Part shown: piece after piece, positions 1 through 5,767 of the stretch
How positions within the stretch are numbered: the first letter of the stretch is position 1
How the letters are laid out: each line of letters opens with the position of its first letter
DNA from: Pseudomonadota bacterium
Lineage (GTDB): Bacteria; Pseudomonadota; Gammaproteobacteria; Xanthomonadales; Xanthomonadaceae
Reading direction: 5' to 3'
NCBI GenBank assembly: GCA_023423855.1
Contig: JAFAEU010000255.1
Coordinates: forward strand, 1 to 8,215
Length of the DNA stretch: 8,215 nt
Position numbers and translations under genes: made by a program
Notes under the pieces: model-generated
Told to the model about the DNA's origin: nothing
The model's database searches: none
Seen by the model: the letters and a program-made list of their open reading frames with translations, nothing else

Positions 1-506
1 GCCAGCGTGGTGTACATCTTGCCGGTGGAGCAGTCGGTGCCGACGGTCAGCAGCCGGCGCCCGGTGCGCCTGAGCCCGTTGCCGACCGGCGTGGCTGGCG
101 GATTGCGCGCGTCGAACAGGTGGCGGCCGTTGCGGCGGGCGGCCTCGACGATCTGCGGATGCGAGCCCAGCCGCTCGTGCAGGCCGGACGCGACGTTCAT
201 GCCGGCCTCCAGCGCCGCGACGATGTCCGCCACCGAGTCCGGCCCCAGCCGGCCGCCGGCATTGGCCACGCCGACGATCATGGTGTTGGCGCCAGCGGCG
301 CGGGCCTGGGCGAAGTCCATGTCCGGCACGTCCACGCTGGTCCTGCATTCGGGGCCGCGGAACTGGCCCACGCACCACTCCGGCCGGAACTGCACCAGTC
401 CGCGCGCGGTCTTGGCGGCGAGATCGTCCGGCGCGTTGCCCAGGTACAGCAGAAACGGCGGTGGCCAGTGCGAAGCGTCTGCAGCGGCGTCGGAAGTGCT
501 GGGCAT
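1..506 (-). CDS. dgcN: DUF1611 family protein, DgcN-like (N-terminal part, truncated by window edge)
   Basis: The minus strand reads open from an ATG at 506 to the left edge, giving 168 residues without a stop. The N-terminal half matches the DUF1611 family: FLLYLGNAPDDLAAKTARG (residues 18-36), the RPEWCVGQ motif (41-48), VGVANAGG (78-85), a SGLHERLG stretch (107-114), and GTDCSTGK (156-163), which is the P-loop-like motif that opens the C-terminal nucleotide-binding domain. Members of this family now named DgcN are reported to be D-glutamate N-acetyltransferases working with the N-acetyl-D-glutamate racemase DgcA; that partner would lie outside the window, so the specific role is inferred from family resemblance. 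An in-frame ATG at 554 would add 16 Pro/Arg-rich residues; neither start has a good Shine-Dalgarno (AGGA lies about 11 nt before 506). I prefer 506 because family members begin close to the YLG motif. The gene is divergent from the response regulator. Confidence 0.85.
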   Translation of the reverse strand, partial: MPSTSDAAADASHWPPPFLLYLGNAPDDLAAKTARGLVQFRPEWCVGQFRGPECRTSVDVPDMDFAQARAAGANTMIVGVANAGGRLGPDSVADIVAALEAGMNVASGLHERLGSHPQIVEAARRNGRHLFDARNPPATPVGNGLRRTGRRLLTVGTDCSTGKMYTTL

Positions 507-601
507 GTCGGGTGCGTCCTGTCGCCCGCGGCGGGGTCGTGGGGAGGGTTCCATCTTCTGGCGCGGCGGGTTCGTCCGCCATTGAAAAGATGCCCGCCAC
601 G

Positions 602-618
602 CATAACCCCGGGTTATG
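602..618. promoter_or_regulatory. 17-bp perfect palindrome, candidate operator
   Basis: CATAACCC-C-GGGTTATG is a perfect inverted repeat with 8-bp arms and a single central base. It lies in the 147-bp spacer between the divergent dgcN-like gene and the response regulator, about 36 bp before the regulator's upstream start. It is too tight to be a good RNA hairpin (one-base loop), which favours a protein-binding dyad. Which regulator binds it is unknown; autoregulation by the adjacent LuxR-type regulator is one option. Confidence 0.45.
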
Positions 619-637
619 GCATCGGCCGACACTAGCC

Positions 638-645
638 AGAAGGTG
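638..645 (+). promoter_or_regulatory. Ribosome binding site favouring the ATG at 654
   Basis: AGAAGGTG matches 7 of 8 bases of the ideal AGGAGGTG and lies 8 nt before the ATG at 654. The alternative ATG at 696, which fits the usual protein length better, has no recognisable Shine-Dalgarno in front of it. Confidence 0.5.
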
Positions 646-653
646 TTAGCGCG

Positions 654-1334
654 ATGCCGGACGCAGGCGCTGGCCCGCGATGGCAAACTGCAGCCATGGG
701 TTCCCCCGTGATCCTCGTCGCCGACGACCATCCGCTGTTCCGCGCCGCCGTGCTGCACGCGTTGCGCGCGGCGATGCCGCAGGCCGACGTGGTCGAGACC
801 GCCAGCGCGCCGGCGCTGGGACAGGCGCTGCTCGCGCATCCGCAGGCCGACCTGGTGCTGCTCGACCTGATGATGCCCGGCGCGCGCGGCTTCTCGGTGC
901 TGCTGCACGTGCGCGGCGAGCATCCGCAGGTGCCGGTGGTGGTGATCTCGTCGAACGACCATCCGCGCGTGATCCGTCGCGCGCAGCAGTTCGGCGCCGC
1001 GGGCTTCATCCCGAAATCGGCGCCGGCCGAGGCGATCGGCGAAGCGGTCGCGGCAGTGCTCGACGGCGGCAGCTGGTTCCCGCCGATGGCCGCCGAGCGC
1101 TCCGAGGCCGACGCCGAACTGGCGGCGAAGCTGGCGCAGCTCACGCCGCAGCAGTTCCGCGTGCTGCTGTGCCTGGCCGATGGGTTGCTCAACAAGCAGA
1201 TCGCGCACGAGCTGGGGCTGGCGGAGAACACGGTGAAGGTGCACGTCACCGCGATCCTGAAGAAGCTCGACTGCTACAGCCGCACGCAGGCGGCGGTGCT
1301 GGTGAAGGGACTGGAGCCGGAAAGCAGCGCCTGA
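654..1334 (+). CDS. NarL/LuxR-family response regulator (ErdR/CrbR-like)
   Basis: This is a two-domain cytoplasmic DNA-binding response regulator of 226 aa from ATG 654, or 212 aa from ATG 696. Numbered from 696, the receiver has the acidic pair D10-D11, the phospho-acceptor D57 in VLLDLMMPG, S85/S86 at the switch position and K107 in FIPKSAP. The LuxR-type helix-turn-helix spans about 148-205 (LTPQQFRVLLCLADGLLNKQ then IAHELGLAENTVKVHVTAIL). The overall pattern resembles the acetate/carbon regulators ErdR and CrbR from memory; I cannot score this. The first start is supported by a Shine-Dalgarno. However, its 14 extra residues have poorer GC3 than the rest of the gene, and family members start about 10 residues before the acidic pair, so 696 remains plausible. 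It converges on the hybrid kinase gene, its most likely phosphodonor, and may control dctA. The D57 receiver looks fully functional. Confidence 0.93.
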   Translation: MPDAGAGPRWQTAAMGSPVILVADDHPLFRAAVLHALRAAMPQADVVETASAPALGQALLAHPQADLVLLDLMMPGARGFSVLLHVRGEHPQVPVVVISSNDHPRVIRRAQQFGAAGFIPKSAPAEAIGEAVAAVLDGGSWFPPMAAERSEADAELAAKLAQLTPQQFRVLLCLADGLLNKQIAHELGLAENTVKVHVTAILKKLDCYSRTQAAVLVKGLEPESSA

Positions 1335-1357
1335 GCGGCGTGCGACGACAATGATCC

Positions 1358-1447
1358 TGTCATCCCGGGCGCAGCGAGGGACCTGCGCCTGCAGCTCGTG
1401 CACATTCAACGCGCAAGAGCAGATCCCTCACTGCGTTCGGGATGACA
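1358..1447. repeat. Long inverted-repeat element (copy 1), possible bidirectional terminator
   Basis: Two 29-bp arms (1358-1386 and 1419-1447) are inverted repeats matching at 25 of 29 positions; all four differences are transitions that would still allow G-U pairs in RNA. The 32-bp middle is not palindromic. Left arm core: TCATCCCGGGCGCAGCGAGG. The element fills most of the 128-bp gap between the convergent response regulator and kinase genes, where a long hairpin could stop transcription from both sides, although there is no clear T-run. Its arms resemble those at 4159-4226, so it is a dispersed repeat of REP/MITE type rather than a unique terminator. Confidence 0.8.
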
Positions 1448-1462
1448 TCCCGTGGGATGCCG

Positions 1463-4114
1463 TTACCGATGCCGCAGCAGCATCTGGCTCATCAGCGCGC
1501 GCAGCGCCGGCGCGCGCACCGGCTTGGCGAGGAAGCCCCAGCCGCGTTCGGCGGCCTCGGCGCGCAGGGCCTCCTCGCGCTCGGCGGTGACCAGGATCAC
1601 CGGCGGTTCCTGCCGCCAGCGCGCGCACAGTTCGCCGTACAGCGTCGGCCCGTCGATCTCGCCCATGCGTACGTCGAGCAGTACGATCTGCGGCGTGCGC
1701 CCCGGCGCGGCGCCCGCCAGCGCGCCCTGCGGGCCGCCGGCGAACGGCACCACGCAATCCCAGCGCTGCAGCAGCGTGCGCGTGGCCTCGCACACGCGCG
1801 GGTCGTCGTCGATGCACCAGACCGCGCAGCCGTGCAGCGGGCTGTCGTCCTGCGGTCCCGCGTCCGCGGGCGGCGCCGGCATCGCGGGCACCGCGTCAGC
1901 ATCGGCGAGCGGCACCACGACGCGGAACACGCTGCCCTGCCCGGGCTGCGAGCGCAGGCCGATGCGGTGGCCGAGCAGCCGACCGATGCGCTCGACGATC
2001 GCCAGCCCCAGCCCGGCGCCGCGATCGTCGCCGTGACCGTCGTCGAGGCGGCGGAACTCCTCGAAGATCTCGCGCTGCAGGCGCTCGGGGATGCCCGGTC
2101 CCTGGTCGTGGACCTCGATGCGCACGTGATCGCCGTCGCGGCGGCAGCCGAGCACGATGCGCCCGCGGCGCGTGTAGCGCACCGCGTTCGACAGGAAGTT
2201 CTGCACGATGCGGCGCAGCAGCGCCTCATCGCTGCGCACCGCCAGGCGCGTGGGTACGTAGGCCAGGTCCAGCCCGCGCGATGCGGCGAGGATGCCGAAC
2301 TCGCGCGCCAGCGCGTCGAGCAGCGGGTCCAGCGCGAACGGGCGGATGTCCACCAGCAGCGTGCCGGCCTCCAGCCGCGAGATGTCGAGCAGGCTGGTCA
2401 GCACCGCGTCCTGCGCGTTCAGCGCGGCCTCGACGTGGTCGGCGACCTCGCGCCGGTCATCCGCGGGCAGGCGCGAACGCAGCGCCGACAGGAACATCCG
2501 CGCCGCGTTGAGTGGCTGCAGCAGGTCGTGCACGGCGGCGGCGACAAAGCGTGTCTTGTAGCGGTTGGCCTGTTCGGCCTCGCGCCGCGCCTGGTCGAGG
2601 TCGGCGGTGCGCTCGGCGATGCGCTGCTCCAGCGCGTCGGCCAGCGAGCGTAGTTCGCGCGCGGTGTTCTTGTAGCCGGTGATGTCGGCGTAGCTGGTGA
2701 CGAAGCCGCCGTCGGGCAGGGGCGTGCCGCGGATCTCGAGCACGGTGCCGTCCTGCTTCTCGCTCTCGCGCGCATGCGGCTTGCCGCCGCGCAGGTGGTC
2801 GAGCCGGCGCTGGATCGCATCCTCCACCGGGCCCGGGCCGAGCAGGCCGCGTTCGGCATTGAAACGGAAGACATCCTCGATCGGGCGGCCGACGTGGATG
2901 AAGCCGGGCGGGAAACGGAACAGCTCGAGGTAGCGCCGGTTCCACGCCACCAGCCGCAGTTCGGCGTCGATGATCACCACGCCCTGCGGCAGGTGTTCGA
3001 GCTGGCGGCTGAGGCCGCCGTCGGCGAGCTGCGCGGCCTCGATCACGCCGTCGCGGGCGGTGCGCAGTTCGTGCGCGTGCTGCTGCACCAGCGCCTCGAG
3101 TTCGGCGCGGTTGCGCTGGCGCAGCGCCGCGATGCGCCGGCGCTGCTGCACGAACAGCGCCAGCAGCACCAGTGCCAGCCACAGCAGCGCGGCGGCGATC
3201 GCGGCCTGGCGCGCGGCCGGGGCCATCGGCGCGGAGACATCGCGCAGCAGGTGCAGGATCCAGTCCTGCTCGCGCGGCAGCGGCGCACGGATCCACAGCC
3301 AGTCGCCGTCGCGCGCCGGCGTGAGCGGGCGGACCAGGGCGGTGTCGCCGTCCGGTGCGCGCGGACGCTGCACCGACATCGGACGCAGCGGCTGCGTGCC
3401 GTACTGGCGGGTCGCCTCCAGTTCCCGCAGCGCGTCCTGGCCCAGCGGCTGCAGGGTGCGGTAGCGCCAGTCGTCCTGGCTGGCGAGGAAGACCACGCCG
3501 TGGCGGTCGCTGACCAGCACGGTGCCGTCCACGCGCAGCCATTCGCGCTCCAGCGCGGACAGCTGGATCTTGATCACGACCACGCCGAGCGGTTCGCCGT
3601 CGTCGCCGCGGATCAGCTCCGAGAGGAAATAGCCGGGGACGCCGGTGGTGACGCCGATGCCGTAGAAGCGGCCCTGTCCTTCCGCGAGCGCCTGCCGCAC
3701 GTAGGGGCGGAAGCCGTAATGCTCGCCGACGTTGCTGCCCGGCTCGCGCCAGTTGCTGGCCGCGACCGCGGTGCCGCGGGCGTCGATGAGCGTGAGCGTG
3801 GAGGCCTGCGCGGTGCGGTTGGCTTCCTCCAGCCGCAGGTTCAGGCGCTGGCGCGCGGCGTCGTCGACCGGGCCGGAGACGGCCGCGCGCAGTTCCGGGT
3901 CCAGCGCCAGCACCTGCGGCAGCGCGCGGTAGCGGTCGACCAGTTGCTCCAGCGCGCGCGCGTGCAGCGCGAGCTGTTGCCGCGACTGCTGCGCCTGCCG
4001 CGCCAGCTCGCGGCGCTCGCCCCAGCCGTGGCCCAGGGTCGCGAACAGCACGGTGCCGCCCACGGCGAGGAGCAGGGCGGGCAACCATCTTCGCAGGCGC
4101 CATTCGCGTCGCAT
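1463..4114 (-). CDS. Hybrid sensor histidine kinase with DctB-like dCache sensor, PAS, kinase core and receiver
   Basis: This is an 883-aa inner-membrane hybrid kinase. TM1 is at about 10-28 and TM2 at about 301-323. The periplasmic loop between them is DctB-like: RYRALPQVLALDP (61-73), TLIDARGTAVAASNW (108-122), the FRPYVRQAL core (135-143) and GVTTGVPGYFLSEL (154-167), the segment that contacts C4-dicarboxylates in DctB. A PAS domain follows (about 372-485, GVVIIDAELRLVAWNRRYL), then a coiled coil (about 485-520). The H-box is VHDLLQPLNAAR with H529, the N-box contains N643, and the G boxes are DQGPGIP (670-676) and GAGLGLAI (699-706). The C-terminal receiver (about 764-877) has D769/D770, phospho-acceptor D814 and K864. 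No upstream in-frame ATG or GTG exists before a stop, which fixes the start at 4114 despite a weak ribosome binding site. It likely senses dicarboxylates and passes phosphate to the convergent LuxR-type regulator; the kinase core recalls MxtR/CrbS. It is divergent from dctA. Confidence 0.93.
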   Translation of the reverse strand: MRREWRLRRWLPALLLAVGGTVLFATLGHGWGERRELARQAQQSRQQLALHARALEQLVDRYRALPQVLALDPELRAAVSGPVDDAARQRLNLRLEEANRTAQASTLTLIDARGTAVAASNWREPGSNVGEHYGFRPYVRQALAEGQGRFYGIGVTTGVPGYFLSELIRGDDGEPLGVVVIKIQLSALEREWLRVDGTVLVSDRHGVVFLASQDDWRYRTLQPLGQDALRELEATRQYGTQPLRPMSVQRPRAPDGDTALVRPLTPARDGDWLWIRAPLPREQDWILHLLRDVSAPMAPAARQAAIAAALLWLALVLLALFVQQRRRIAALRQRNRAELEALVQQHAHELRTARDGVIEAAQLADGGLSRQLEHLPQGVVIIDAELRLVAWNRRYLELFRFPPGFIHVGRPIEDVFRFNAERGLLGPGPVEDAIQRRLDHLRGGKPHARESEKQDGTVLEIRGTPLPDGGFVTSYADITGYKNTARELRSLADALEQRIAERTADLDQARREAEQANRYKTRFVAAAVHDLLQPLNAARMFLSALRSRLPADDRREVADHVEAALNAQDAVLTSLLDISRLEAGTLLVDIRPFALDPLLDALAREFGILAASRGLDLAYVPTRLAVRSDEALLRRIVQNFLSNAVRYTRRGRIVLGCRRDGDHVRIEVHDQGPGIPERLQREIFEEFRRLDDGHGDDRGAGLGLAIVERIGRLLGHRIGLRSQPGQGSVFRVVVPLADADAVPAMPAPPADAGPQDDSPLHGCAVWCIDDDPRVCEATRTLLQRWDCVVPFAGGPQGALAGAAPGRTPQIVLLDVRMGEIDGPTLYGELCARWRQEPPVILVTAEREEALRAEAAERGWGFLAKPVRAPALRALMSQMLLRHR

Positions 4115-4158
4115 GGACGCGAGTGTAGTGGAGCGACTTCGCGGAACCTCCAGAAATC

Positions 4159-4226
4159 GTCATTTCGAGCGTAGGGAGAAATTCAGGCGCCTGAAGGGCA
4201 GGATTTCTCACTGCGTTCGAAATGAC
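4159..4226. repeat. Long inverted-repeat element (copy 2)
   Basis: Arms at 4159-4182 and 4203-4226 are inverted repeats matching at 21 of 24 positions, beginning GTCATTTCGA on each strand. The middle contains a perfect 14-bp palindrome, TTCAGGCGCCTGAA (4182-4195), so the whole element could fold as a cruciform or long hairpin. Its arms follow the same pattern as copy 1 at 1358-1447 (GTCAT, two pyrimidines, CG, purine, GCG, pyrimidine, AG, S, GAG), with G/C pairs replaced by A/T pairs. It lies between the divergent kinase and dctA genes, about 45 bp before the kinase start, so it would fall in the kinase 5' leader or promoter. Confidence 0.8.
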
Positions 4227-4263
4227 AGATCAGGGAATCGCGGAGGTTCCCTCCAGGCGCGAT

Positions 4264-4289
4264 GGCTTCCGGCGCCGAGTCCGGAAGCC
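4264..4289. promoter_or_regulatory. 9+9 bp perfect dyad upstream of dctA, candidate activator site
   Basis: GGCTTCCGG (4264-4272) and CCGGAAGCC (4281-4289) are perfect inverted repeats separated by 8 bp. The centre lies about 95 bp before the dctA ATG and about 65 bp before the start site predicted from the candidate promoter below, a typical distance for an activator dimer. No T-run follows, so a terminator is less likely. It could alternatively be a fold-back extension of the neighbouring repeat element. Confidence 0.4.
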
Positions 4290-4308
4290 GCCTAGTACCA
4301 ATGCGTTA

Positions 4309-4337
4309 TCGGCACCGCGGATGCACGCGGGTACAAA
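4309..4337 (+). promoter_or_regulatory. Candidate dctA promoter (overlapping sigma-70-like and sigma-54-like matches)
   Basis: Two readings overlap. Sigma-70-like: TCGGCA (4309-4314), a 17-bp spacer and TACAAA (4332-4337), each matching 4 of 6 consensus bases. Sigma-54-like: CGGCAC at 4310-4315 and ATGCA at 4321-4325, with the diagnostic GG (4311-4312) and GC (4323-4324) separated by exactly 10 bp. DctB/DctD-controlled dctA genes classically use sigma-54, but the regulator present here is a LuxR type, which lacks the AAA+ domain needed for sigma-54. The window alone cannot decide between them. Confidence 0.35.
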
Positions 4338-4370
4338 GGGGCCCGCGTTCCGGACCGGATTCCCAGCAAG

Positions 4371-5729
4371 ATGCACGCCATCCCGCAGCACGACGCCGCC
4401 CCCCCGGTGCGCCTGCCCCTGTACCGCCAGCTCTACGTGCAGGTGCTGCTGGCGATCGTGCTCGGCGCGCTGCTGGGTCATTTCCAGCCGGCGCTGGCCG
4501 AGCAGTTCAAGCCGCTGGGCGACGGCTTCATCAAGCTGGTGAAGATGATCATCGCGCCGGTGATCTTCCTGACCATCGTCACCGGCATCGCCGGCATGAC
4601 CCAGCTGCGCACGGTCGGACGCGTCTTCGCCAAGGCGATGGTCTATTTCCTGTTCTTCTCGACGCTGGCGCTGGTCGTGGGCATGCTTGTCGCGCACGCG
4701 GTGCAGCCGGGCGCGGGCATGAACATCGACCCGGCCTCGCTCGACAGTGCCGCGGTCGAGGGCTACGTGCAGAAGTCGCACGAGATGAGCCTGGTCGGCT
4801 TCCTGCTCGACGTCATCCCGAACACGCTGGTCGGCGCCTTCGTCGACGGCAATATCCTGCAGGTGCTGTTCGTGGCGGTGCTGTTCGGCCTGGCGCTGGC
4901 GCTGACCGGCGAGCGCGGCCGGCCGGTGCAGGCCTTCCTCGAGGCGCTGACCGCGCCGGTGTTCCGGCTGGTGCACATCCTGATGAAGGCGGCGCCGATC
5001 GGCGCATTCGGCGCGATTGCCTTCACCATCGGCCGCTATGGCGTGGAATCTCTGGCCAACCTGGCTTGGCTCATCGGTACCTTCTACGTCACTTCGCTGC
5101 TGTTCGTGCTGGTGATCCTGGGCGCGGTGTCGCGGCTGTGCGGCTTCTCCATCTTCAGGTTGATCCGCTACCTGCGCGCGGAGCTGCTGCTGGTGCTGGG
5201 CACCTCGTCGTCGGAATCGGCGCTGCCCTCGCTGATGGAGAAGATGGAGCAGGCCGGCTGCCAGAAATCGGTGGTCGGGCTGGTGGTGCCCACCGGCTAT
5301 TCGTTCAACCTCGACGGCACCAACATCTACATGACCCTGGCCGCGTTGTTCATCGCTCAGGCGACCAACACCGAGCTCACGCTGTGGCAGCAGGTCACGC
5401 TGCTGCTGGTGGCGATGCTCAGCTCCAAGGGCGCGGCCGGCGTGACCGGCGCCGGCTTCATCACGCTGGCGGCGACGCTGTCGGTGGTGCCGACGGTGCC
5501 GGTCGCGGGCATGGCGCTGATCCTCGGCGTCGACCGCTTCATGAGCGAGTGCCGCTCGATCACCAATTTCATCGGCAACGCGGTGGCCACGGTGGTGGTT
5601 GCGCGCTGGGAGAACGCGCTCGACCGCGACGCGCTCGAGAGCGCGCTGTCCGGACCGCCGCGCCCGATCGCCGCGGCACCGGATCCGGCCGCGGGGCCGG
5701 GCGATCCGAGGTCGCTGGACACCGACTGA
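4371..5729 (+). CDS. dctA: C4-dicarboxylate:cation symporter DctA
   Basis: This 452-aa inner-membrane protein of the dicarboxylate/amino acid:cation symporter (DAACS) family takes up succinate, fumarate, malate and often aspartate. It is slightly longer than the 428-aa E. coli protein because of a short N-terminal leader and a Pro/Ala-rich tail (about 428-452). Diagnostic segments are [18 protein letters not shown] (59-76), the serine-rich hairpin 1 motif [10 protein letters not shown] (277-286), [11 protein letters not shown] of TM7 (307-317), hairpin 2 [13 protein letters not shown] (351-363), and TM8 [17 protein letters not shown] (387-403), where family members usually read MSEARALTN. The TM8 residues are DctA-like rather than GltP-like. 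The ATG at 4371 has no clear Shine-Dalgarno. The gene diverges from the DctB-like kinase and is followed after 38 bp by a TonB-dependent receptor, probably in one transcript. Confidence 0.95.
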   Translation: MHAIPQHDAAPPVRLPLYRQLYVQVLLAIVLGALLGHFQPALAEQFKPLGDGFIKLVKMIIAPVIFLTIVTGIAGMTQLRTVGRVFAKAMVYFLFFSTLALVVGMLVAHAVQPGAGMNIDPASLDSAAVEGYVQKSHEMSLVGFLLDVIPNTLVGAFVDGNILQVLFVAVLFGLALALTGERGRPVQAFLEALTAPVFRLVHILMKAAPIGAFGAIAFTIGRYGVESLANLAWLIGTFYVTSLLFVLVILGAVSRLCGFSIFRLIRYLRAELLLVLGTSSSESALPSLMEKMEQAGCQKSVVGLVVPTGYSFNLDGTNIYMTLAALFIAQATNTELTLWQQVTLLLVAMLSSKGAAGVTGAGFITLAATLSVVPTVPVAGMALILGVDRFMSECRSITNFIGNAVATVVVARWENALDRDALESALSGPPRPIAAAPDPAAGPGDPRSLDTD

Positions 5730-5753
5730 CAACGATACGAACCACGCTTTCGA

Positions 5754-5761
5754 GGGAGGAG
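5754..5761 (+). promoter_or_regulatory. Strong ribosome binding site of the TonB-dependent receptor
   Basis: GGGAGGAG lies 6 nt before the ATG at 5768 and fixes that start. It is the strongest Shine-Dalgarno in the window and stands in the 38-bp dctA-receptor spacer, which shows no terminator. This supports translation of the receptor from a dctA read-through transcript. Confidence 0.75.
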
Positions 5762-5767
5762 CCAGAC

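Noticed and set aside
7..635. Plus-strand open frames of 192 and 171 codons near the left edge
   Set aside because: Antisense to the DUF1611/DgcN coding frame, which shows clear family motifs; these have none.
1358..1447. Simple rho-independent terminator
   Set aside because: The hairpin is much longer than a usual terminator stem, has a 32-nt loop and lacks a T-run on either side; a dispersed repeat that may also hinder transcription is the better description.
1335..1462. CRISPR or tandem-repeat array in the convergent gap
   Set aside because: Only one pair of inverted arms is present; there are no regularly spaced direct repeats.
1351..1590. 79-codon plus-strand open frame starting inside repeat copy 1
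   Set aside because: It begins within the inverted-repeat arm and continues antisense to the kinase receiver domain; repeats of this type often give spurious short frames.
2774..4174. 466-codon open frame on the plus strand opposite the kinase
   Set aside because: It is the antisense shadow of the sensor and PAS regions of the kinase, with biased composition and no recognisable motif.
2457..4211. 584-codon open frame on the minus strand, overlapping the kinase in another frame
   Set aside because: Arg/Ala/Pro-rich out-of-frame translation of the kinase gene; it also runs through the intergenic repeat, and none of its segments shows domain patterns.
4053..4542. 80- and 106-codon plus-strand frames in and beyond the kinase-dctA spacer
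   Set aside because: They are built from repeat copy 2 and out-of-frame dctA sequence, with no ribosome binding site or protein-like composition.
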